DNA of 64,000 nt, from assembly GCA_016720595.1 (NCBI GenBank), contig JADKKI010000002.1:372001-436000 (forward strand), read 5' to 3'. Within the stretch, counting starts at the first letter, position 1, and every line of letters starts with the position of its first letter. Under the pieces are notes generated by a model, which was not told the DNA's origin, ran no database searches, and was given only the letters and a program-made list of their open reading frames with translations. This DNA comes from Myxococcales bacterium (lineage in GTDB: Bacteria > Myxococcota_A > Polyangia > Haliangiales > Haliangiaceae). Of the stretch, positions 54,957 through 64,000 are shown one piece after another. Made by a program: the position numbers and the translations under genes.

Positions 54957-56102
54957 ATGAAACGCATCTTCTCCTACCTGCTCCTGGTCCTGCTCGTCGT
55001 GATCGTCGGCGGTGCGTTCTTCTATCTGTACAAGAAGTCGCAGAGTAAGCCGGTGATGTTCGAGACCGAGCAAGCCGAGATCGCCGACATCACCAAGAAG
55101 ACCGTCGCCACGGGGTCGATCGTCCCGCGCCGCGAGGTCGAGGTGAAGCCGAAGGTCACCGGCGTCCTCAGCGAGCTCTACGTCGAGCCCGGCAAGCTGG
55201 TGAAGGAAGGCGACGCGCTCGGCAAGATCTCGATCATCCCCGATGCGATGCAGACCAACCAGGCCGAGGCCAATGTCCGCACGGCGCAGATCGCCTACGA
55301 CAACGCGAAGCGCGAGCTCGATCGCAACGAGGCCCTGTTCAAGCAGGGCGTGGTGGCGGATGCCGAGCTGCAGAAGTACCGGACCGAGTTCGCGCTGCGC
55401 AAGCAAGAGCTGTCCACCGCCGGCTCGAGCCTGCAGCTCGTGAAGGAGGGCGCCACCCGCGGCCAGGGCAAGACCTCGACCTTGATGGTCACGGCCACGT
55501 CGTCGGGCATGGTGATCGACGTGCCGGTCAAGGTCGGGTTCAGCGTGATCCAGGCCAACAACTTCAACCCCGGGACCACCGTCGCGGTGATCGCCGACAT
55601 GGACGACATGATCTTCGAGGGCCGCGTGGACGAAGCGGAGGTCGCGAAGATCAAGGAAGGCATGAAGCTCGCGATCAAGGTCGGCGCGATCGAGAAGGAG
55701 CTGCTCGACGGCAGCCTCGAGTACATCTCGCCGAAGGGCAAGACGATCGATGGCGCGATCCAGTTCGAGATCAAGGCCAAGGTCGTCCGCAAGCCCAACA
55801 TGGTGATCCGCGCGAACTACAGCGCGAACGCCGACATCGTCCTCGAGGAGAAGAAGCAGGTGCTCGCGATCCGCGAGGCCCTCGTCCAGTACAAGGATGA
55901 CAAGCCGTTCGTCGAGATCGAGACGTCGCCGCAGACGTTCGTGACGAAGGACGTGCAGCTCGGGCTGTCCGACGGCATCAAGGTCGAGGTCAAGGGCGGC
56001 GTCGTCAAGGGCGACAAGATCAAGATCCCGGAGAACGCCGGACCGCCCGGTCCGATGGGTGGTCCGCCCGGCAAGATGGGCGGCCGTCCGCCGAAGAAGT
56101 AA
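54957..56102 (+). CDS. MacA-like membrane fusion (HlyD-family) protein
   Basis: 381 residues from ATG 54957; a GTG at 54942 that overlaps the preceding stop is the alternative. One N-terminal anchor (IFSYLLLVLLVVIVGGAFFY) is followed by a barrel-sandwich part (ADITKKTVATGSIVPRREVE, VSELY-type VTGVLSELYVEPGKLV), a coiled hairpin (EANVRTAQIAYDNAKRELDR, ALFKQGVVADAELQKYRTEF) and beta-barrel strands (VIQANNFNPGTTVAVIADMD). The C terminus is a Pro/Gly/Met-rich tail (PPGPMGGPPGKMGGRPPKK), odd for the family. It would link the ABC pump to the outer membrane. No TolC gene is next to it. Confidence 0.93.
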   Translation: MKRIFSYLLLVLLVVIVGGAFFYLYKKSQSKPVMFETEQAEIADITKKTVATGSIVPRREVEVKPKVTGVLSELYVEPGKLVKEGDALGKISIIPDAMQTNQAEANVRTAQIAYDNAKRELDRNEALFKQGVVADAELQKYRTEFALRKQELSTAGSSLQLVKEGATRGQGKTSTLMVTATSSGMVIDVPVKVGFSVIQANNFNPGTTVAVIADMDDMIFEGRVDEAEVAKIKEGMKLAIKVGAIEKELLDGSLEYISPKGKTIDGAIQFEIKAKVVRKPNMVIRANYSANADIVLEEKKQVLAIREALVQYKDDKPFVEIETSPQTFVTKDVQLGLSDGIKVEVKGGVVKGDKIKIPENAGPPGPMGGPPGKMGGRPPKK

Positions 56103-56177
56103 GACCGCGCGCCGAACGCCAGACTGGGCCGAGATCGCGCCCTCCCCTCACCGCGGCGCGTGCTAGCGTCGTCGCCA

Positions 56178-57788
<1,611 letters not shown>

Positions 57789-57821
57789 CCGTCGCTGCGG
57801 AGGCCGTGGTATGCGGCAGGC

Positions 57822-59495
57822 ATGCGTCGCTCGCTCGCCGTCCTCGCGTTGGTTCCCGTGGTTGCCTGTGGCGGCGATGATGCCGGTCCCGCTGGAGAGA
57901 TCGCGGCGACGGTCACCCACTACGACTACACGTTCGATGTCACGACCCGCGCCGCGCACGCCAAGGTCACGGCCACGGTGGAGACGCCCGGCGACTGTCT
58001 GACGCTGCCGTTCCGCGCGACCGGCTTCGATCCGGCGACGGCGCTGGTCGATGGCAAGCCGGCGCAGAGCGGCACGGTCACCGAGAGCGCGATGACCCTG
58101 TGCGGCTCCGGGCACGCGGCCGGCAAGCAGATCACGCTCGAGGCCGATCTCACGGTGGCGCTGCAGACGCTGTCGACCAGCCAGGTCGGCTACTCGCTGA
58201 CCATGGATGCGCAGGGCAACCCGTTCTATTACCTCGTGAGCTGGGTCGGCGGCTGCGATCGGTTCGGCCCGTGCGACAGCCGCCCCGATCAGTTCGCGAC
58301 CTATACGTTCCACGTCACGCACCCCGAGACCTTGGCCGTGGCGTGCGCCGGCACGATCACGGAGACCTCGGCGACCGAGACCGAATGCGCCTTCGACCAC
58401 GAAGGTGGCCCCACGTACTCGACGTTCGGGATCGCCGCATACCCGAAGGCCGCGTGGGTCGCGACCGACAAGGGCATGTGGGGGTCGCTCCACGCCACGG
58501 TGTACGACCGTGCCCAGACGCAGGTCGCGGCGGCGATCAATCCGACCTACCAGGATGGGTACGTGCGCTGGCTCGAGACGACCTTGGGGCCGTACCCGTT
58601 CGGGGGCGAGCTACGGATCCTCACCGCGCCCACGTACTGGAGCGGCTTCGAGCACCCGGGCAACATCATCCTCGACGATGGCCTGGCACGGACGATCCAG
58701 CCGGCCTACGTCCACAACGTCCAGCACATCCTCGATCACGAGATCGCGCACCAGTGGGCGGGCGATCAGACGACGCTCGCGGACACCTACGACTTCGTGT
58801 GGAAGGAGTCGATGGCCGAGTACCTCGCCTACGCATACGAGGCGATGGTCGAGCCGATCGCGGCATCGGGGACCTCGTCGTACTGGAAGCGCGCGTCGGC
58901 GGGCGCGGCGTTCTTCCCGGTCCCCGGCGAGAAGCCAGCGCTGTTCGACTACTACGGCGACGTCTACGGGCCAGGGCCGATGATCCTGTTCCGCCAGCTC
59001 GAGGTCCTGAGCTCGCGCGCGCAGGTCCTCGCGGCGATCGCGAGCGTGCTCGGCCATCCGCACGCGCTCTCGGTGGACGAGCTGGTCGCCGCGCTCGAGG
59101 CGAAGACCGGCCTCGATCTCACCGCCTATGCCGCGGCCTGGATCCACGGCACCGGCGCCCCCGAGTGGCCCACGTTCAACAGCGTGTTCACGCCGGGCGC
59201 GACCACGAGCACGCTCCACGTCACGCAGGTGAAGGGCCAGGCCCGGCGCTGCAAGTTCCACATGGCGCTCAAGGGCGCGCAGCCGGCCGATGTCGTGCTG
59301 GTCGCCGTCGATACGTTCCGCAACGGGATCGATCAGACCCTCGACGTGCCGACCCCTGCGTTCACCGTGACCACGACCGAGATCGATCCGGATCACGAGT
59401 GTCTGGCCTACGCCGGCACGCTCGCGCGCCAGGTCCCTCACCCCTGGCTCACGGACCGCGCCCTGGCGAAATACCCTGGCACCGCGCGCCCCTAG
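57822..59495 (+). CDS. M1-family metallopeptidase lipoprotein
   Basis: A 557-residue protein with a lipoprotein signal (MRRSLAVLALVPVVAC, Cys16). An N-terminal beta-domain precedes the gluzincin core: IILDDGLARTIQPAYVHNVQ, HEIAHQW (HExxH at 306-310) and, 18 residues on, the third zinc ligand Glu329 in WKESMAEYLAYAYEAM. The GAMEN exopeptidase motif is replaced by GFEHPGNI, so aminopeptidase specificity is uncertain. The C-terminal part has small beta domains. It should cleave peptides outside the inner membrane. The next gene is another lipoprotein on the same strand. Confidence 0.88.
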   Translation: MRRSLAVLALVPVVACGGDDAGPAGEIAATVTHYDYTFDVTTRAAHAKVTATVETPGDCLTLPFRATGFDPATALVDGKPAQSGTVTESAMTLCGSGHAAGKQITLEADLTVALQTLSTSQVGYSLTMDAQGNPFYYLVSWVGGCDRFGPCDSRPDQFATYTFHVTHPETLAVACAGTITETSATETECAFDHEGGPTYSTFGIAAYPKAAWVATDKGMWGSLHATVYDRAQTQVAAAINPTYQDGYVRWLETTLGPYPFGGELRILTAPTYWSGFEHPGNIILDDGLARTIQPAYVHNVQHILDHEIAHQWAGDQTTLADTYDFVWKESMAEYLAYAYEAMVEPIAASGTSSYWKRASAGAAFFPVPGEKPALFDYYGDVYGPGPMILFRQLEVLSSRAQVLAAIASVLGHPHALSVDELVAALEAKTGLDLTAYAAAWIHGTGAPEWPTFNSVFTPGATTSTLHVTQVKGQARRCKFHMALKGAQPADVVLVAVDTFRNGIDQTLDVPTPAFTVTTTEIDPDHECLAYAGTLARQVPHPWLTDRALAKYPGTARP

Positions 59496-59551
59496 CCGAG
59501 GGACTTTCTGATATCGATGTCGGGCGATTCTTCAACGGAGCTTGATCAAAC

Positions 59552-60448
59552 ATGACTATGAACTCTTCGCGTCTCCTGCTCGCGTCTGCCCTCGTGGCGC
59601 TGGCGATTGTCCCCGGTTGCAAGAAGCTGCCGAGCAGCGGCGGCATCCCGAACAAGCCGAACGTCCCCGGCGGCCTCGGCGGCGCCTCGGGCGAGGTCGA
59701 CCCCAACACGTGCGGTAACTACGCGGCGCAGGACGCCGGCCGCAAGCTGAAGGCGTTCCTCCAGGCCACCAAGGATCTCGAGGCGACCACCGTCGAGACC
59801 GTCAAGGTCGTCAAGGAGAGCTGCCTCATGATGGGGCACGAGCTCGGGATGTCCGAGGCCGATCTCGGCGGCGAGACCAACGACATCTGCGCGAAGGTCG
59901 TGACCGCCTATCAGAACAACCTGAAGGTCAGCCTCAAGCCGAACGCGAAGCTCAAGATCACGTACAAGCCGGCCGTCTGCAAGGTCGACGTCTCCGTCCA
60001 GGCCAAGGCCCAGGCGGAGTGTGAGGGCAGCGCGACTGCCGGCACCGGCGGCAACAGCGGCTCGGGTCAGTGCGCGGCGGCCGCGGCCGTCAACGCCTCG
60101 GCGAGCATGACCTGCACCGAGGCCGAGCTCACCATCGACGCCGATGCGAAGCTGACGGTCGACAAGTCCAAGCTCGACATGACGCTCAAGGCGCTGCGCG
60201 TCGGCCTGCCGAAGCTGCTGTCGCTCAAGGCGCGGCTCGAGCCGCTCCAGGCGGCGGTCAAGGTCTGGGCGAAGACGGCGGCGGACCTGAAGGACATGGG
60301 CCCGAAGTTTGCGCAGTCGTTCTCGGATCAGGCGCTGTGCATCTCCGGCCAGATCGCGGCCGCCGCGAATGCCGCGACGCACATCGAGGCGAATGTCTCG
60401 GTCTCGGTCTCGGTGACCGCGTCCGCGAGCGCCACCGCCGGCGGCTGA
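59552..60448 (+). CDS. Ala-rich helical lipoprotein of unknown function
   Basis: A 298-residue protein with a lipoprotein signal ending at Cys23 (LVALAIVPGC). After a Gly/Pro linker, the mature part has two regions: an N-terminal helical segment (KLKAFLQATKDLEATTVETV, KVVKESCLMMGHELGMSEAD) and a central Ala/Ser/Gly-rich stretch with cysteines (QCAAAAAVNASASMTCTEAE), then helices (LGLPKLL-type VGLPKLLSLKARLEPLQAAV). Six or so cysteines are spread over the protein. The tail is Ala/Ser/Thr-rich. It has no recognisable family. A clear terminator follows. Confidence 0.6.
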   Translation: MTMNSSRLLLASALVALAIVPGCKKLPSSGGIPNKPNVPGGLGGASGEVDPNTCGNYAAQDAGRKLKAFLQATKDLEATTVETVKVVKESCLMMGHELGMSEADLGGETNDICAKVVTAYQNNLKVSLKPNAKLKITYKPAVCKVDVSVQAKAQAECEGSATAGTGGNSGSGQCAAAAAVNASASMTCTEAELTIDADAKLTVDKSKLDMTLKALRVGLPKLLSLKARLEPLQAAVKVWAKTAADLKDMGPKFAQSFSDQALCISGQIAAAANAATHIEANVSVSVSVTASASATAGG

Positions 60449-60476
60449 TCGCCCGGCGGACCTCGTGGTCCCACCG

Positions 60477-60514
60477 AACGCCCCCTCGCCCATGTGGCGC
60501 TGGGGGCGTTTTTC
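60477..60514 (+). terminator. Rho-independent terminator
   Basis: AACGCCCCC (60477-60485) pairs with GGGGGCGTT (60502-60510), and CGCC (60487-60490) with GGCG (60496-60499). The run TTTTT (60509-60513) follows. It ends the unit with the Ala-rich lipoprotein. Confidence 0.85.
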
Positions 60515-60529
60515 GTGTAGCAAGCCCCC

Positions 60530-61801
<1,272 letters not shown>

Positions 61802-61830
61802 CAGGGCTTATATACCCACCGAGATCACAC

Positions 61831-61865
61831 TCGTCGAAACCGCAGCGCTTCCGCGGTGTCGACGA
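61831..61865 (+). promoter_or_regulatory. Long stem-loop in the leader of the small secreted protein
   Basis: TCGTCGA-A-ACCGC (61831-61843) and GCGGT-G-TCGACGA (61853-61865) pair with one mismatch over 13 positions around a nine-base loop. It ends 29 bases before the ATG at 61895, so it is probably in the leader RNA. Confidence 0.45.
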
Positions 61866-61894
61866 GCTATCTTGGGTGTAACGAAGGAGCTTCC

Positions 61895-62377
61895 ATGATC
61901 CGCCACCAGATGTCCGTCGCTGTCCTCGCTGCTGCGATCGTGCTCGGTGGCCTCGGAAGTGGCGTCGCCACAGCCGATATGTCCAAGGCTGTGATCGGTG
62001 CGTTCCGCGGCCAGCTGGTGATCAGCAAGGCCGATCTGCCCGAGGGCAAGAACGACAAGGACACGATCGCCAAGATCAAGGCGGCCAAGCTCACGACGAT
62101 CGAGGGAGAGACCCGCGACGACGTGACCTACTGGCACTTCTCCTACGCCGCGTTCCTCTCGAAGACCGGCGCGCAGAAGCTGAAGATGGAGTTCTACAAC
62201 GGCAAGCAGCTGTCGGCCGACAAGACGCTCGACGGCATCGATCCGAAGAGCTCGCTGCTCACCGGCGAGATCTCGATCAACGAGGATGAGGGTCTCGCCA
62301 AGGGCAAGACCTATACGATCAAGCTGGTGACCGAGAAGGACGCCCTCGTGGCGACCACCTCGCTCACGATGAAGTAG
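61895..62377 (+). CDS. Small secreted beta-rich protein
   Basis: 160 residues from ATG 61895, with GAAGGAG seven bases upstream. A signal peptide (QMSVAVLAAAIVLGGLGSGV, cleavage near ATA-DM) is followed by a compact domain: KAVIGAFRGQLVISKADLPE, KLTTIEGETRDDVTYWHFSY, KLKMEFYNGKQLSADKTLDG, LTGEISINEDEGLAKGKTYT, VTEKDALVATTSLTMK. It looks like a small beta-sandwich with many lysines. No family is recognised. It converges with the transketolase gene, 11 bases apart. A strong stem-loop lies in its leader. Confidence 0.7.
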   Translation: MIRHQMSVAVLAAAIVLGGLGSGVATADMSKAVIGAFRGQLVISKADLPEGKNDKDTIAKIKAAKLTTIEGETRDDVTYWHFSYAAFLSKTGAQKLKMEFYNGKQLSADKTLDGIDPKSSLLTGEISINEDEGLAKGKTYTIKLVTEKDALVATTSLTMK

Positions 62378-62388
62378 CTGACCGGCTC

Positions 62389-64000
62389 CTAGCCCGCGGC
62401 GATCAGCTTCTTGACGGCGGCGACCACCGCGGCCGGGGTCAGCCCCAGCTTCTCGTAGATCACCTCGGCCGGCGCCGACGCGCCGTATCGATCCACGCCG
62501 ATCGTGATGCCGCGATCACCCACGTGCTCGCGCCACCCGAACGTGACGCCCGCCTCGATCGAGACGCGACGGTGCCGATCGGCCGGAAGCACGCTGCGCT
62601 GGTAGTCCAGCGGCTGCTCGGCGAACAGCTCCCAGCACGGCATCGAGACCACACGTGCGGAGACGCCCTGCTTGGCCAGCTCCTCGCGTGCCGTCATCGC
62701 GATCGCGACCTCGGAGCCGGTGGCGATGATGATCGCATCGCTGCCCTCGGCGAGGACATAGGCGCCCTTCTCGGCGCCCGGCGCGCCCGGCTGCGTGAGG
62801 TTCGGGAGATCCTGACGCGACAGCACGAGCCCGGTGGGGCCATGCCCGCGCTCGAGCGCGAACTTCCAGCCGACGACGGTCTCGTTGCCATCCGCGGGCC
62901 GGAACACGTGGAGGTTCGGCATCGCGCGGAGCGCCATCAGGTGCTCGACGGGCTGGTGCGTGGGGCCATCCTCGCCGAGGCCCACGGAATCGTGGGTCCA
63001 CACGAAGATCGACGGCTGCTTGTTGAGCGAGGCGATGCGGACCGGCGGGCGCATGTAATCGCTGAACACGAAGAACGTGGCCGTGAACGGGCGAACGCCG
63101 CCGTGATAGAGCATCCCGTTCGCGATCGAGCCCATCGCGTGCTCGCGGATCCCGAACCGCAGGTTGCGTCCGGCGCCCGTGCGATCGAAGTCCCCACCGG
63201 GGACGATGGTCTTCGTGGAGCCGCCGAGATCTGCGTCGCCGCCGAACAGCCACGGGATCTTGGCGCACAGTGCGGCCAGCACCTTGCCCGACGCCGAGCG
63301 TGTGGCGACCGCCGCGCCGCTGAACGTGGGCAGGCCCTGATCCCAGCCCGCCGGGAGCTCGCCCTTGATCGCGAGCTCGAGCGCGGCCGCGAGCTCGGGG
63401 TGCGCGACCTTGTATGCCGCGAGCCGCTCGCGCCACATCGCATGCGAGGCGGCGCCGCGCTGAACGGCATCCCCGAGGTGGGCCTTGACCTCGGCGGGGA
63501 CCAGGAACTTCGCGTTCGGATCCCAGCCGAGCGCGGTCTTGGTGGCGGCGACCTCGGCGTCACCGAGCGGCGAGCCGTGCGCGCCCGACGTGCCCGCCTT
63601 CTTCGGCGAGCCAAAGCCGATGGTCGTGTTGATCACGATGATCGACGGACGCTCCGTCTCGTCCTTCGCGGCGCGGATCGCGGCATCGAGGCCCGCGAGA
63701 TCCGTATCGCCCTGCTCGACGTGGAGCACGTGCCAGCCAGCGGCGGCGAACCGCGCGCCGACGTCCTCGGTCATGATCAGCTTGAGCGGACCATCGAGCG
63801 TGATGTGGTTCGCGTCGTAGAGGAACGTCAGCTTGCCGAGGCCGAGGTGCCCCGCGAGGCTCGCTGCCTCGAACGCCACGCCCTCCATCACGTCGCCATC
63901 GGAGACCAGGGCGAACGTGTTGTGGTTGATGATCTCGTGCCCGGGGCGATTGAACTCGTGGGCGAGGAACTTCTCCGCGATCGCCATCCCGACCGCGTTT
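62389..64000 (-). CDS. tkt: Transketolase (partial, 5' end off window)
   Basis: The visible part (about 537 residues) starts within the N-terminal pyrophosphate domain ([17 protein letters not shown]) and continues to the C terminus. Family landmarks: [20 protein letters not shown] (thiamine-pyrophosphate binding GD part), [95 protein letters not shown] and [20 protein letters not shown]. It moves two-carbon units in the pentose phosphate pathway and Calvin-type reactions. The start lies beyond the right edge. Confidence 0.96.
   Translation of the reverse strand, partial: NAVGMAIAEKFLAHEFNRPGHEIINHNTFALVSDGDVMEGVAFEAASLAGHLGLGKLTFLYDANHITLDGPLKLIMTEDVGARFAAAGWHVLHVEQGDTDLAGLDAAIRAAKDETERPSIIVINTTIGFGSPKKAGTSGAHGSPLGDAEVAATKTALGWDPNAKFLVPAEVKAHLGDAVQRGAASHAMWRERLAAYKVAHPELAAALELAIKGELPAGWDQGLPTFSGAAVATRSASGKVLAALCAKIPWLFGGDADLGGSTKTIVPGGDFDRTGAGRNLRFGIREHAMGSIANGMLYHGGVRPFTATFFVFSDYMRPPVRIASLNKQPSIFVWTHDSVGLGEDGPTHQPVEHLMALRAMPNLHVFRPADGNETVVGWKFALERGHGPTGLVLSRQDLPNLTQPGAPGAEKGAYVLAEGSDAIIIATGSEVAIAMTAREELAKQGVSARVVSMPCWELFAEQPLDYQRSVLPADRHRRVSIEAGVTFGWREHVGDRGITIGVDRYGASAPAEVIYEKLGLTPAAVVAAVKKLIAAG

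Overview
This 64 kb stretch is GC-rich, densely packed chromosomal DNA. Its gene content suggests a Gram-negative, double-membraned member of the Myxococcota (former Deltaproteobacteria), possibly a Haliangium/Kofleria-type lineage. That assignment is an inference. It rests on the many glycine-rich lipoproteins, the myxobacterial-type outer-membrane barrel pair, a roadblock-domain protein, an FHA-GGDEF protein, AgmX-like and OmpA lipoproteins, and the codon usage. I saw no rRNA, tRNA, CRISPR array, insertion sequence or prophage. The window looks like core chromosome with one repeat-rich, accessory-looking patch at about 13-18.2 kb.

Layout. 1-4.1 kb: a truncated LapA-like membrane gene, two divergent secreted lipoproteins (a CE2-type SGNH esterase and a glycosidase-like protein), and a DUF3750 lipoprotein coupled to an outer-membrane barrel. 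4.1-6.7 kb: the cmk-rpsA pair with a clear terminator. 6.8-13.0 kb: a tight seven-gene operon (two membrane proteins, a PpiC-type lipoprotein, a roadblock protein, a DUF4350 protein, a MoxR ATPase, a DUF58 protein). 13-18.2 kb: small or unknown membrane proteins, a gene broken by an in-frame stop, a four-helix-bundle gene and several tandem repeat arrays. 18.2-25.4 kb: smc with two large insertions, a regulatory-domain membrane protein, and ftsY. 25.4-28.4 kb: two paralogous outer-membrane barrels, a lipoprotein and a PDZ protein. 28.5-39.7 kb: tamB-tamA, a tiny basic protein, a thioesterase, ygfZ and a protease-like lipoprotein. 39.7-43.3 kb: modBC-like genes without modA, a frameshifted histidine kinase and an FHA-diguanylate cyclase. 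43.4-50.1 kb: a transpeptidase, a TPR barrel protein, citrate synthase, a CAP lipoprotein, apaG, an ECF-like sigma factor and a GST. 50.2-57.8 kb: OmpA and AgmX-like lipoproteins, a thin [2Fe-2S] protein, a MacAB-like ABC efflux operon and a Ppx/GppA-HD protein. 57.8-64 kb: an M1 peptidase, a lipoprotein, an RGG-rich disordered protein, a small secreted protein and a truncated transketolase.

How they work together. The dominant theme is the cell envelope: outer-membrane biogenesis (TamA/TamB), barrels, lipoproteins, a penicillin-binding protein and ABC export. Housekeeping genes (rpsA, cmk, smc, ftsY, gltA, tkt, apaG, ygfZ) lie between. The most system-like unit is the MoxR/DUF58/roadblock operon at 6.8-13.0 kb. 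The most unusual single items are the enlarged Smc, the RGG-rich protein at 60.5 kb, the in-frame amber stop at 15.8 kb and the repeat cluster between the four-helix-bundle gene and smc.
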